Positions 16,470 through 25,622 are shown, counted from the stretch's first letter. The stretch: 64,000 nt of DNA from Paraburkholderia unamae (GCF_003268775.1 NZ_QLSU01000012.1:213137-277136), one strand, 5' to 3'. Notes: generated by a model not told the origin, from the sequence alone. Translations and numbers: made by a program.

Positions 16470-18704
16470 CTAAACCTTGTCCCGCTTCTCGTAGCCGTAC
16501 GAAACGTAGCGATAGCTCGCATATTTCCCACCGTATGAGAACTTTCCGCGCGACTTCATACCATTGACCAACAACCCGGCGACCTGCGTACCCACTTGGT
16601 CCAGGCGCTTGACTGATTCATCAACTTCGCCAACCCGCGTCTTTCCAGACCTGGCCACAAGGAATACGCGCGCGGCGTGCGGAGCCATAATTTCTGCATC
16701 AGAAACAGCAAGTACAGGTGGGGCATCGACAAGGACAATGTCGTACTGGGCCGTCGCTTCTTCGAGAAGAGACGACCAACGACCATTTTCCAGAAGGTCA
16801 GACGGATTGGACTGGAACTCGCCGGTAGCAAGGAAATCGAGCTTCGGCCTCACTGAGCGCATGGTCGCGGCCGCCAGCGTCATCTTCCCCAGCAATACGT
16901 CAGCCAGCCCACGCTCTCTTTCGACCCCCAAGTACTGGTTTAGATAGCCACGTCGCAGATCGGCGTCGATTAGCAGAACGCGCTTTCCGGAAGCTGCGAA
17001 CAAATCGGCGAGGTTTGCTGATATAAACGATTTACCGATGCCAGGCGTAGCGCCACTTATCATCACAACGTTATTTATCGCTTCGAGTAGCGAGAATTGA
17101 AGAGCGGTTCGCAGACTGCGAAGACTTTCCACAGCGGGATCTCCGGGTGCTACCGACGCTAGCACAGCGGATTTGGCATCCAGCCCATCAATCTTGCGAG
17201 CGAGCGCAGCCTGCGCGTCGCTATACGGAATAGTCGCAATAACATTGAGGCCGGTATATGTCTCGAACGTATGCGGATCGCTGACCCCGTGGAATAGCGC
17301 TTCACGCAACCAGGCCAAGCCAACGCCGCAGGCCAGGCCTAACAGTGTCGCGGCAGCAATGACTAGAAGCTTCTTGGGCTTGACGGGCATTTCGGGCACG
17401 TATGCACTGTCAACGATTCGAACGTTTCCAATCTTGCCGGCCTTTATGAGGCGCAACTGCTCCATGTTGTTGCGCAACGCGATATAGAGATCCGTATTCA
17501 CGCGCACATCGCGCTCAAGTCGTACCGCACCTTGTTCGTCCAACGGCAATGTTTTGATGCGCTCAGATACCCGGCCGATCTGCGTTTGCGTCGCGTTGAC
17601 TTGCTCGTCGATTGCCTTGACTGCGGGGTGTTCGTCACCAAAGCGGGTCAGCAACTCCTGCCGCTTTTGACGCAGCGTGAATAATTGATTCTCGAGGTCA
17701 GCGGATTGCTGCAGTACGACTTTCGCCTCCTGACCGATGTCGATGATCCCGTGCTCATTGCGATACTGGTTGAACCGGTCCTCGGCTTGCTCCAGTTCGC
17801 GCTTCATATCGGGCTCTTGCTCGGACAGGAACTGTAGGGACTGCTCCGCCTGCGCTGCTTTCCTATCAGCGTTCTGCTTCAGATACTGCCCCCCGATCTC
17901 ATTCAGCGTTGCGGCAATGAGCTGAGGATCGCGACCTTGGAGTGAGGCTGTAATGACGTCAGAGTCTTTCCCCGCCGATGCAATCTTCAAACGCTTCTGC
18001 ACATCATCAATGGTTTGCAAGCGCGAATGCCGCTCGAGCACGAAGGCGGCGCCTGCTTCGGCGAACAATTTCCGGACGACGAGGCGCCCCGGCCCGGCGG
18101 ACGTAGAAATGGTCAGCGGCGTTCCGACGTTGCCTCTGGCGATCTGGGTCAAGCTATCGCCTTCCAATGTGTAGCCGCCGTTGCCGGTCGCCGTGAGCTT
18201 GAGCTGATGATCGTAGAGATCGGAAGGCAAATCGAAGTCTGCGACCTCGATGCGCTCGGTTCCCCACGTGTATCCGCCAACGCCAAGGAAACCCGGACTA
18301 GAGAGCGACTTGGCCCGGCGTGAAATCCACTCGCCGATGAATGGAAATCTGACGGTTCTGGCTGTGATGTAGAGTCCCAATTCGTCCACGGCACGTGAAA
18401 CAACGAGCCGCGAACCGAGAATCTGTATTTCGGAGTCTGAAGTCGATTTGACGTCGAACATCGAAGACAAATTGCCGATCAGGCTTTTCGCGGCGCTGTC
18501 TGCACTATCCTCGACCTGGACAACGATATTCGTCTCGTACACGGGAGTCGCTAGATATGCGTATAGCGCCCCCAGCAGCATAAACACCGCTGTGACGACT
18601 GCGATCAACAGTTTGTGTTCGACCAGTACATCCAGTAGGGCTGTGAGGTCGATTTCATCGGACTCGATCTTCGCGTCGGCAGAGGATTGTTTCAAGGGAG
18701 ACAT
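16470..18704 (-). CDS. wzc: Wzc-type polysaccharide co-polymerase / tyrosine autokinase
   Basis: 744 residues. An N-terminal Wzz domain lies between two membrane helices (about 32-52 and 445-465) with a long coiled periplasmic part. The cytoplasmic BY-kinase has Walker A GATPGIGKS (551-559), Walker A' LLIDADLRR (577-585) and Walker B VLVDAPP. The tail (724-738) has six tyrosines in a YxxYxYxxYxY-like cluster, the autophosphorylation site. It controls chain length and gates export with Wza, and is dephosphorylated by Wzb. It follows wzb after 85 bases. All key motifs are intact. Confidence 0.94.
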   Translation of the reverse strand: MSPLKQSSADAKIESDEIDLTALLDVLVEHKLLIAVVTAVFMLLGALYAYLATPVYETNIVVQVEDSADSAAKSLIGNLSSMFDVKSTSDSEIQILGSRLVVSRAVDELGLYITARTVRFPFIGEWISRRAKSLSSPGFLGVGGYTWGTERIEVADFDLPSDLYDHQLKLTATGNGGYTLEGDSLTQIARGNVGTPLTISTSAGPGRLVVRKLFAEAGAAFVLERHSRLQTIDDVQKRLKIASAGKDSDVITASLQGRDPQLIAATLNEIGGQYLKQNADRKAAQAEQSLQFLSEQEPDMKRELEQAEDRFNQYRNEHGIIDIGQEAKVVLQQSADLENQLFTLRQKRQELLTRFGDEHPAVKAIDEQVNATQTQIGRVSERIKTLPLDEQGAVRLERDVRVNTDLYIALRNNMEQLRLIKAGKIGNVRIVDSAYVPEMPVKPKKLLVIAAATLLGLACGVGLAWLREALFHGVSDPHTFETYTGLNVIATIPYSDAQAALARKIDGLDAKSAVLASVAPGDPAVESLRSLRTALQFSLLEAINNVVMISGATPGIGKSFISANLADLFAASGKRVLLIDADLRRGYLNQYLGVERERGLADVLLGKMTLAAATMRSVRPKLDFLATGEFQSNPSDLLENGRWSSLLEEATAQYDIVLVDAPPVLAVSDAEIMAPHAARVFLVARSGKTRVGEVDESVKRLDQVGTQVAGLLVNGMKSRGKFSYGGKYASYRYVSYGYEKRDKV

Positions 18705-18789
18705 GGTTGCTACAGACCTGCTGGTTCAAGACTTCCGGGGTTGCCGAACTTCAATCGGATGGTTGGGGGTGACAAACGTGTCAACGGGG

Positions 18790-19224
18790 CTAAATGGCCG
18801 CTATTCGGCCTACCCAGTCGGAAATCCCCTGTTCAATCAAATCGGCACAATCGGAGAACTGTTCGCGGCCACGCTGATACGGATCAGGCACATCGAAGCG
18901 GCTGAACTGACCAATCTGGAAAACGCGTCCGCAGGTGAATGTGTAGTTTTGTTCGACGGCATATTTCTGCTCCGCATCCATAACCAGAATAAGTTCCGCG
19001 TTCCGGCAAATCGCAGCGGAAACCTGCCGCGCGCGATGCGACGAGATGTCAATGCCGCGGTCTCTCATCACGGAGACCGCGTGAGCCTCTGCCCCAGAGT
19101 CGACAAGGGCTCCAATGCCCGCTGACTCCACGCGGCAACCCGGCAAGCGCTTGCGCATCATCGCTTCGGACATCGGGCTGCGACACACGTTGCCGACACA
19201 GACCATAAGAATCGACGAGATCAT
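18790..19224 (-). CDS. wzb: low-molecular-weight protein-tyrosine phosphatase (Wzb)
   Basis: 144-residue LMW-PTP that should dephosphorylate the Wzc tyrosine cluster. The P-loop CVGNVCRSP (Cys9-x5-Arg15) is at the extreme N-terminus, and the general acid lies in VPDPY near the C-terminus. The start is the ATG at 19224, overlapping the wza stop as TGATG, with GGGAGGG seven bases upstream. A longer frame to 19302 overlaps wza and has no homology. Order wza-wzb-wzc matches group 1 capsule and EPS operons. Confidence 0.93.
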   Translation of the reverse strand: MISSILMVCVGNVCRSPMSEAMMRKRLPGCRVESAGIGALVDSGAEAHAVSVMRDRGIDISSHRARQVSAAICRNAELILVMDAEQKYAVEQNYTFTCGRVFQIGQFSRFDVPDPYQRGREQFSDCADLIEQGISDWVGRIAAI

Positions 19225-20372
19225 CAATACCCTCCCCAAGCCTGACGGCCCACATTGATGCCCTGCGCACTCGGCAGGAGCAGGTTCATCACGCGGCTCC
19301 ATCGTGCGAGCCCCGTCGAATCGACGTACACGACGTCCTTGGCTTGCAGCTCAAAGTGCTCGGCGAGTGCGAGACCAACCGGCGAAGCGCTATCCAGACG
19401 GAAGACGTCGGGCTTGGACGGATCCTCGGTTGCGCGCACCACATAGATCGCCGCCGGCTCTGCGCTCGTCGGATTCACGCCAAGCGCGGCTCCCAACGCC
19501 TCGTTGAGCGTCAAGCGGCCATCGTGCATGGGCAATGCAACTGGACGCGTGACCTCCCCAGTCACCAGCACCTGGTTATAGGTTTGCGGTAGAACTCGCA
19601 CGACATCACGATCCTGCAGAAAAATCTTCGATGCATCGATCTGACGATCAGCCAGCGCTGGTAGATTGATATGGATCATCTTCCCGTCGCGAATGATCTG
19701 AATCTGGCTCGTATCGCCTACGCCGGGCGTCACGCCATTTGCCTCGCTCAATGCCTCGGCAAGCGACATTGGGATATTCGTGATCGGCTTTACGCCAGGT
19801 TGCGTCACTTGTCCCTCGACGAAGATCCGCTGACTGCGATAGGCCACCACGCTAACCGTCATCTGCGGATTACGCAGATAAGCTGCGAGCGACTGCTTGA
19901 GTTTCACCTGCAACTGAGGAACCGTGAGACCGACCGCTTTAACACTTCCTATGTAGGGGTATTGAATCGTTCCGTCATCTCCGACAACAAAGCCGGGAAT
20001 GGCCTGAGTGCTCAGACCCGGCCCACTTGGTAGTTGCCCGGCAGTGTCGCCAATTGTGTAAGTCAAGTTGGGAACGACCAGTTCCGGGTGGTCCCACGTA
20101 ATGATGGAAAGAACGTCCCCCGCCCCAATCCGATATGCACGAGGGCTGCCGACCAGTGCTGCGACGTCAGAGCCAAACGCATCGCGTGCGGCTTTCTGAT
20201 CTCGAACCAGCTCTGGCGTGATTCGCTTCACGAGAGGCACCGAATTCGGGTCGAGCGGATCGACCGGCGCGTGTGCGTCGAAGCGCATGCCCGGAGCCAT
20301 TGCACATGCGCCAAGCGTTGCAACCAGCGTAGCTGCGGTCAGTGCAGATCTAAGGAGACGAAATAGCGACAT
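19224..20372 (-). CDS. wza: outer-membrane polysaccharide export lipoprotein Wza
   Basis: 382 residues. Signal peptide with lipobox LGAC, lipidated Cys23. The polysaccharide export domain (about 75-180) starts YRIGAGDVLSIITWDHPELV and is followed by two SLBB-type repeats (VYVEG/VLVTGEV pattern around FVEGQVTQPGVKPI and VLVTGEVTRPVALPM). The C-terminal helix (RWSRVMNLLLPSAQGINV) should form the outer-membrane barrel of the octamer. It directly follows the priming transferase by 81 bases and overlaps wzb by one base. Confidence 0.94.
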   Translation of the reverse strand: MSLFRLLRSALTAATLVATLGACAMAPGMRFDAHAPVDPLDPNSVPLVKRITPELVRDQKAARDAFGSDVAALVGSPRAYRIGAGDVLSIITWDHPELVVPNLTYTIGDTAGQLPSGPGLSTQAIPGFVVGDDGTIQYPYIGSVKAVGLTVPQLQVKLKQSLAAYLRNPQMTVSVVAYRSQRIFVEGQVTQPGVKPITNIPMSLAEALSEANGVTPGVGDTSQIQIIRDGKMIHINLPALADRQIDASKIFLQDRDVVRVLPQTYNQVLVTGEVTRPVALPMHDGRLTLNEALGAALGVNPTSAEPAAIYVVRATEDPSKPDVFRLDSASPVGLALAEHFELQAKDVVYVDSTGLARWSRVMNLLLPSAQGINVGRQAWGGY

Positions 20373-20453
20373 TTACGAGTAGATCAACGGAACTTCACAC
20401 AGCGAAGACGCACAGCAGTCCTGCTGCCCATACCAAAACACAACCTCCGCTCG

Positions 20454-21533
20454 CTATCGGGATTTCAACCACGACGGCGTTTTGAAGCGTGCGATCGAGA
20501 AGTACAGCCAGACATAGGTCATGCAAAAGAGGACCGAAAAGAAGACCAGCGCTAAAGGCTCGTTCCAAAAGAGCGTTGCCGGCACCACCGCCGCAAATGT
20601 CAGAATCCACAAACGTGGCGTCGTACGAGAATTGCGGTTGTTCCAGACGTTATCGGCCGAGTCTGCTTTCACGGCACGCCGGAACAACAGCGCATGCAAG
20701 TGCCCTCTATCTGGCGCACCTACTGGCACGCCCCGGAGGAACATGCGTCGGTACATGGAGAAGAGTGTTTCGAACACCGGATAGATGGTGACGAGCAACG
20801 CATAGAACGGCGAGACTTCCTTGTGCCGCGTAATCAGCAGGATGAGGAGTTCCGCCGTAAAAAAGCCCGTGAAGTACGCGCCGCCATCGCCGAGAAATAC
20901 CTTTGCGACTGGATAGTTCCACTGCACGAAACCGAGGATCGCGCCAATGAGCGCGAGCGCCATCGACACAATCAGGCTGTCCCCAACTGCGTGCGCCACG
21001 TAAGCCAGCGAGGCGAGAATGATCATCGTCACTACGGACGCAAGCCCGTTGAGCCCGTCGATGAGATTGATCGAATGAACCACGCCTGCGACGCCCAAAA
21101 TCGTGAAAGCCGTCGCGGCGATTGGCACGAGCAGTACGAGATCGAGCCCCGGCACGTTGGTATGCGTAACGATCGCCTGCAATGCCCAGCAGGCGAGCGC
21201 GGCTGCGCCCGCAGCACAAACAAGCCGCAGACTCGCACTGATCTGTTTGGTCAGATCTTCGGCGAATCCGGAAAGGAACACGGGCGCCGAGCAGATCAGG
21301 AGTTCCCAATGTTCATGCGCGCTCAGACGCCCGTTGTATTCCTCAAATGCAAACGCGAGGGCAAATCCCGCAAAGATTCCCAAGCCACCAATTCGGGGCA
21401 CGGCAACACTATGGATTTTTTGAATGCCTTCAAGGTCGTGATCCATGGAGAACACGCCGTGGAAATGCGTCCACCGCACGATCATCGTGACGACCATGGA
21501 CGACACGAGAAAAGCTATCAGTAAGATAGACAT
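20454..21533 (-). CDS. WecA-like undecaprenyl-phosphate HexNAc-1-phosphate transferase
   Basis: Polyprenyl-phosphate glycosyl-1-phosphate transferase of the WecA/WbpL/MraY superfamily, 359 residues with about ten membrane helices. VPRIGGLGIF is near residues 45-54, AEDLTK at 91-96, NLIDGLNG at 156-163 and FLGDGGAYF marks the metal-binding loop. It starts repeat-unit synthesis by loading an N-acetylhexosamine (or derivative) phosphate onto undecaprenyl phosphate. It is the first gene of the polysaccharide operon and follows a 640-base leader. The use of a PNPT-type rather than a WbaP/PglC-type initiator indicates a HexNAc-based first sugar. Confidence 0.9.
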   Translation of the reverse strand: MSILLIAFLVSSMVVTMIVRWTHFHGVFSMDHDLEGIQKIHSVAVPRIGGLGIFAGFALAFAFEEYNGRLSAHEHWELLICSAPVFLSGFAEDLTKQISASLRLVCAAGAAALACWALQAIVTHTNVPGLDLVLLVPIAATAFTILGVAGVVHSINLIDGLNGLASVVTMIILASLAYVAHAVGDSLIVSMALALIGAILGFVQWNYPVAKVFLGDGGAYFTGFFTAELLILLITRHKEVSPFYALLVTIYPVFETLFSMYRRMFLRGVPVGAPDRGHLHALLFRRAVKADSADNVWNNRNSRTTPRLWILTFAAVVPATLFWNEPLALVFFSVLFCMTYVWLYFSIARFKTPSWLKSR

Positions 21534-22024
21534 CGAGCATTCCCATCAGATGACGTGAAGGATCCGCCGACGCAGCTCAAAACAAGGCGGATCATTGGCA
21601 AGCCCAGAATTTCGATAAAGTGCCTGCATTTCGCTCATCGCTGTCAGCGGATTCGGAGGCGGCACCCACGCGTGCAAGAGATGACCTTGAGATTGAAGTG
21701 CGCAATCTCGAACGCTACATTTCACGCGCAAGCTTTTTGCTTAACCGTTGTATGTGTCATGACGAAGGGTAGAAGTCTCTTCCGCCTGCACTTCCGCGTA
21801 TATAGGAACAGTCTTAAATACCGTGGGAATACGCAGCAGCCCCCCGGCATGTCATCCCAAAGCCCGCAAACACCCTCCTTCAGTGCTGGACCAGCCTTCG
21901 ATACGCCAACGACAAAATTTGTAGTCCGAATCATTTATATCGACGTATTCATGTGCAATACAAACAAGGGAACTTGATCACTGTGGTGTTCGGATGCACA
22001 GGCCACAAACGGCCGCGACCATAA

Positions 22025-22045
22025 CCTTGACGAAATCAATCAAGG
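22025..22045. promoter_or_regulatory. dyad symmetry upstream of the polysaccharide operon
   Basis: Perfect 6-bp inverted repeat, CCTTGA and TCAAGG, with a 9-base spacer; the half-site centres are 15 bases apart. It is a possible regulator site, but dyads of this size also occur by chance in AT-rich DNA. Confidence 0.35.
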
Positions 22046-22068
22046 ACAAGATTTACATTTCTATAAAT

Positions 22069-22098
22069 TTCCGGTTATTTTATTTTTGATTACCGGAA
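22069..22098. promoter_or_regulatory. second dyad symmetry upstream of the polysaccharide operon
   Basis: Perfect 7-bp inverted repeat, TTCCGGT and ACCGGAA, separated by 16 almost purely A/T bases. The AT-rich spacer and GC-containing arms resemble operator or nucleoid-protein regions. No regulator gene lies next to it. Confidence 0.35.
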
Positions 22099-22132
22099 CA
22101 CTATTAGTCCCATTTAAAACTCAACGAGCTTT

Positions 22133-22162
22133 AAAAAGCGGCGCCAGATCATTTGACACCGC
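22133..22162 (-). terminator. intrinsic terminator after gloA
   Basis: On the minus strand, a 6-bp stem GCGGTG/CGCCGC with one G-T wobble and an 18-base loop is followed directly by TTTTTAAA. It lies 14 bases past the gloA stop and would separate gloA from the polysaccharide operon. Confidence 0.45.
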
Positions 22163-22175
22163 CCCAGAAACCACC

Positions 22176-22559
22176 CTACTTCTTCTGAATAAATTCGATC
22201 TTGTACCCATCCGGGTCGGTCACGAACGCGATCACCGTGCTCCCGTGCTTCATCGGACCGGCTTCGCGCACCACCGTGCCGCCTTGCTCCTTGATCTTCG
22301 CGCAAGCGGCGTAAGCATCTTCCACTTGCACGGCCAGGTGACCGAACCCCGTGCCGAGGTCATAGGAAGCCGTGTCCCAGTTGTGCGTCAGTTCGATCAC
22401 GGTGCCGTCGCGCTCGTCCGTGTACCCGACGAAGGCCAGCGTGAACTTGCCATCGGGGTAGTCTTCGCGGCGCAGCAGTTTCATGCCGAGCAGTTCGGTG
22501 TAGAACTTGATCGAGCGATCCAGGTCGCCGACCCGGATCATCGTGTGCAGCAGGCGCAT
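22176..22559 (-). CDS. gloA: lactoylglutathione lyase (glyoxalase I)
   Basis: 127-residue metalloenzyme that isomerises the methylglyoxal-glutathione hemithioacetal to S-lactoylglutathione. The family opening MRLLHTMIRVGDLDRSI contains the first metal His (residue 5). Further ligands sit in VIELTHNW, GFGHLAVQV and KIEFIQ, the pattern of the nickel-dependent bacterial type. Length and both vicinal-oxygen-chelate repeats are complete. Confidence 0.95.
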   Translation of the reverse strand: MRLLHTMIRVGDLDRSIKFYTELLGMKLLRREDYPDGKFTLAFVGYTDERDGTVIELTHNWDTASYDLGTGFGHLAVQVEDAYAACAKIKEQGGTVVREAGPMKHGSTVIAFVTDPDGYKIEFIQKK

Positions 22560-22730
22560 CGTGTACTCCGTTTTGCCGTCGTCAAAACCCGGACTCTACC
22601 AAAAACGCGCCGGCCCTGCCCGCCCCGGCAAGATGTGCCGTTTTGCTCTAGCATGGACGCCATCCTGATATTGCCGCGGCAATTTCACTATACGAATGTA
22701 AGCAACGTGCGTAAGGAATGAGGAGTGGAC

Positions 22731-23672
22731 ATGCGAATTCTGGTTGTCGGTGCCGGTGCAACGGGTGGCTATTTCGGCGGGCGGCTCGCCGCCGCGGGGC
22801 GCGACGTGACGTTTCTGGTGCGTGAAGCGCGCGCCGCGCAACTGCGCGAAGACGGCCTCGTGATCCGCAGTCCCGCGGGCGATCTCACGCTGCGCGACGT
22901 CAAGTCGGTCACGCGCGAGACGCTTGAGGCGCAAGGCGGCCAACCCTTCGATCTCGTCCTCCTGAGCTGCAAGGCGTACGACCTCGACAACGCCATCGAT
23001 TCCTTCGCGGCCGCCGTCGGCCCGAATACGCTGATCCTGCCGCTCCTGAACGGCATGCGCCACCTGGAGGTCCTGCAAGCCCGCTTCGGCACGCAGGCCG
23101 TGCTGGGCGGCGTGTGCCTGATCGCCTCCACGCTCAACGAGAAGCGCGAAATCGTGCATCTGAACGACGCGCACGCCATCACGTTCGGCGAGCTTGGCGG
23201 CGGCGTGTCGCCGCGCGCGCAAGCCGTGGCGGAACAGTTCTCCAACGCCGGCTTCAACGTGAAAGCGAGCGATCACATCCTCCAGGAGATGTGGGAGAAG
23301 TGGGTGTTCCTCGCGTCGCTCGCGGGCAGCACGTGCCTTTTCCGCGCGCCCGTCGGCGTGATCCTCGCGACGCCCGACGGCGCCGCGACCGTCGAGCGTC
23401 TCTTTGCCGAATGCCGCGCGATCGCCGCCGAGCACGGCCATGCCGTGCGCGACAGCTTCCTCGAGCGTTCGCGCGCGATGCTGTTCGCCACGGGTTCGAC
23501 GCTCACGGCATCGATGCTGCGCGATGTGCAGAACGGTTCGCGCATCGAGGCCGATCATGTGCTTGGCGACCTGATCCGGCGCGGCGGCGCGGCGCAGCGC
23601 GCGTCGAGCGAGCTTTCGGTGCTGCGTGTCGTCTATAGCCAGCTCAAGGCCTACGAGGCGCAGCGCAAATAA
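22731..23672 (+). CDS. 2-dehydropantoate 2-reductase (PanE/ApbA family)
   Basis: NADPH-dependent reductase of the ketopantoate reductase family, 313 residues; the family role is pantoate formation for coenzyme A, although genomes often carry several paralogues of other function. The N-terminal Rossmann motif is ILVVGAGATGGYFGG, the catalytic-lysine segment is LLSCKAYDL, and EMWEKWVFLASLAG lies in the C-terminal helical domain. A GTG at 22725 is in frame, but AGGAG at 22721-22725 is properly spaced for the ATG at 22731, so I use that. It is divergent from gloA. Confidence 0.88.
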   Translation: MRILVVGAGATGGYFGGRLAAAGRDVTFLVREARAAQLREDGLVIRSPAGDLTLRDVKSVTRETLEAQGGQPFDLVLLSCKAYDLDNAIDSFAAAVGPNTLILPLLNGMRHLEVLQARFGTQAVLGGVCLIASTLNEKREIVHLNDAHAITFGELGGGVSPRAQAVAEQFSNAGFNVKASDHILQEMWEKWVFLASLAGSTCLFRAPVGVILATPDGAATVERLFAECRAIAAEHGHAVRDSFLERSRAMLFATGSTLTASMLRDVQNGSRIEADHVLGDLIRRGGAAQRASSELSVLRVVYSQLKAYEAQRK

Positions 23673-23797
23673 GTGGGCTGAAAAGCGGCCCGAGCGCCGC
23701 GCGTTCGCCTTCCATTGCCCCGGTAGGGCCATCGTCGGTTAGTAGTAAGCTTTTTTGCTATCGTAACGCTCCGCCCTTTCCCGCCGAGCGTGATTCG

Positions 23798-24760
23798 ATG
23801 AGCACCGTCGCTTTGCCCGCGCGCCGCGCGCCCGACTTCCAGGCCGTCCTCCTGATGGTCGTGATTTGTGCGATCTGGGGCTTTCAGCAGGTCGCGATCA
23901 AGACCGCCAACGCGTCGGTGCCGCCCGTTTTCCAGGCGGGCCTGCGTTCGGCCATCGCCGCTTTGCTCGTGTGGGGCTGGGCGCGCGCTCGCGGCATGCC
24001 GCTCTTTCGCGCGGACGGCACGCTCGCCGCGGGGGTGCTCGCGGGCGGGCTGTTCGCGGCGGAATTCGTCTGCATCTTCGTCGGCCTCACGATGACGAGC
24101 GCCTCGCGCATGGCCGTCTTTCTCTACACCGCGCCGTGTTTCACCGCGCTCGGGCTGCACTGGTTCACGCCCGGCGAGCGCATGCGTCGCACGCAGTGGA
24201 TCGGCGTGACGGTGGCGTTTCTCGGCATGGCCCTCGCTTTCGCCGATGGTTTCGCGCGCAAGGGTACGTCCGGCGACACGCACGCGATGCTGATCGGCCT
24301 CGCGGGCGACGGGCTCGGCGTGCTCGGCGGCCTGGTCTGGGCGGCGACCACGGTGATCGTGCGCTCCACCCCGCTTGCGCATGTGAGCGCGAGCAAGGTG
24401 CTCTTTTATCAGCTTGCGGTTTCGGGGGTGGCGCTGCTCGCGCTCGCGGCGGGCATCGGCCAGATGGAAATGCACGCGGTCACGCCGCTCGCCATCTTGA
24501 GCCTCGGCTATCAGGCCGTAGTGGTGGCGTTCGTGAGCTATCTGACGTGGTTCTGGCTGCTCACGCGCTATATGGCGTCGCGGCTTTCCGTTTTCTCATT
24601 TCTCACGCCGCTCTTTGGCGTCACGTTCGGCGTGGCGTTGCTGGGCGAGTCGTTCAGCAGCCGCTTCCTCGCGGCCGCCTTGCTCGTGCTCGCCGGCATC
24701 GCGCTCGTGAACGCGCCAGCGAAGGTACCAGCAAAGGTACCAGCGAAGCGGCGCACCTGA
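23798..24760 (+). CDS. EamA/DMT superfamily transporter
   Basis: 320-residue inner-membrane transporter with ten predicted helices in two EamA repeats. The N-terminal MVVICAIWGFQQVAIKTAN and the C-terminal FSFLTPLFGVTFGVALLGE are typical. Its substrate is unknown; family members export amino acids or metabolites. The extreme C-terminus contains a 12-base tandem duplication (24721-24744) giving KVPAKVPAK, a lysine-rich tail. It converges on rsmA with 19 bases between stops. Confidence 0.85.
   Translation: MSTVALPARRAPDFQAVLLMVVICAIWGFQQVAIKTANASVPPVFQAGLRSAIAALLVWGWARARGMPLFRADGTLAAGVLAGGLFAAEFVCIFVGLTMTSASRMAVFLYTAPCFTALGLHWFTPGERMRRTQWIGVTVAFLGMALAFADGFARKGTSGDTHAMLIGLAGDGLGVLGGLVWAATTVIVRSTPLAHVSASKVLFYQLAVSGVALLALAAGIGQMEMHAVTPLAILSLGYQAVVVAFVSYLTWFWLLTRYMASRLSVFSFLTPLFGVTFGVALLGESFSSRFLAAALLVLAGIALVNAPAKVPAKVPAKRRT
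24721..24744 (+). repeat. 12-bp tandem duplication in transporter C-terminus
   Basis: Two adjacent copies of RAAGGTACCAGC encode a repeated KVPA tetrapeptide at the end of the EamA protein. Copy number may vary between strains. Confidence 0.7.
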
Positions 24761-24779
24761 CGCCGCCTCACCCGCTCTC

Positions 24780-25607
24780 TCAAGCGCCGCTCGCGCCTTC
24801 CAGCGCCTGCGCGAGACTCACGTATTCCTCAACCGGCACTTCTTCGGCGCGGCGCGCCAGGTCGAAGCCGAGCGCGTCGAAGTCGAGACGATCGCGATAA
24901 TCGCCCAGCGTGTTGCGCAGCATCTTGCGGCGCTGCGAGAACGCGGCCGTCACGAGTTCGCCGAGCACGGCCTGATTCACCTTCGGCAGTTCGTGCGGCG
25001 CGAACGGAATCATGCGCACGATAGCCGAGTCCACCTTGGGCGGCGGCTGGAACGATTCGGGCGGCACGTCGAGCATCTTGTCCATCACATAGCGATACTG
25101 AAGCATCACCGTGAGGCGGCTAAAGTCCTTGCTGCCCGGCTCCGCCACCATGCGTTCGACCACTTCGTTCTGCAACATGAAGTGCTGGTCGATCACACGG
25201 TCGGCGAACGTGGCGAGATGAAACAGCAGCGGGCTCGAAATGTTGTACGGCAGGTTGCCGACAATGCGCAGCGTGGGCTTTTCGCCGGGCGCCGCAAGCG
25301 AGCCGAAGTCGAACTTGAGCGCGTCGCCCGCATGGAGTTCGAGCAACGGGCCAAACTTCTTCGTGAGGCGCGCGATCAGGTCGCGGTCCAGTTCGACCGC
25401 GTGCAGCGGCGACTCGGGCGTGGCGAGGCGCTCGATGAGCGGTCCGGTGAGCGCGCCGAGACCCGGCCCGATTTCGACCATGCGCTCGCCGCGCTGCGGA
25501 CGAATGACGTCGACGATCGAATCGATCACGCCCGTGTCGACGAGGAAGTTCTGGCCGAAGCGCTTGCGCGCGAAGTGGCCCTGGTGCTGTCTGCTGCTAT
25601 TGGACAT
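24780..25607 (-). CDS. rsmA: 16S rRNA dimethyladenosine transferase RsmA (KsgA)
   Basis: Dimethylates the two adjacent adenosines (A1518 and A1519) in helix 45 of 16S rRNA; loss gives kasugamycin resistance. 275 residues. KRFGQNFLVD at the N-terminus, the SAM-binding VEIGPGLGALT and the catalytic NLPYNISSP are all present. An in-frame TTG at 25622 overlaps the pdxA stop (TGATTG). I prefer the ATG at 25607 because homology begins just after it, but neither has a strong ribosome binding site. The order lptD-surA-pdxA-rsmA is the same as in enterobacteria. Confidence 0.94.
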   Translation of the reverse strand: MSNSSRQHQGHFARKRFGQNFLVDTGVIDSIVDVIRPQRGERMVEIGPGLGALTGPLIERLATPESPLHAVELDRDLIARLTKKFGPLLELHAGDALKFDFGSLAAPGEKPTLRIVGNLPYNISSPLLFHLATFADRVIDQHFMLQNEVVERMVAEPGSKDFSRLTVMLQYRYVMDKMLDVPPESFQPPPKVDSAIVRMIPFAPHELPKVNQAVLGELVTAAFSQRRKMLRNTLGDYRDRLDFDALGFDLARRAEEVPVEEYVSLAQALEGASGA

Positions 25608-25622
25608 CTTGTCTGGAATCAA

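Larger units (their letters stand above)
21534..22175. other. 642-bp AT-rich leader/promoter region of the polysaccharide operon
   Basis: No convincing gene. Transcription comes from the right: a gloA terminator at 22133-22162, then two dyad symmetries (22025-22045 and 22069-22098), then about 490 bases before the first operon ATG at 21533. A weak promoter-like pair lies on the minus strand, TTGTAT (21963-21958) and TATAAA (21939-21934), spaced 18. I looked for the RfaH ops element GGCGGTAG on the minus strand and did not find it. Confidence 0.55.

Noticed and set aside
21555..21977. 140-codon plus-strand frame in the polysaccharide leader
   Set aside because: No ribosome binding site, no domain, and it opposes the operon's likely transcription; treated as noncoding leader.
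21534..22175. Search for an RfaH/JUMPStart ops element before the polysaccharide operon
   Set aside because: The GGCGGTAG core or a close variant was not found on the transcribed strand.
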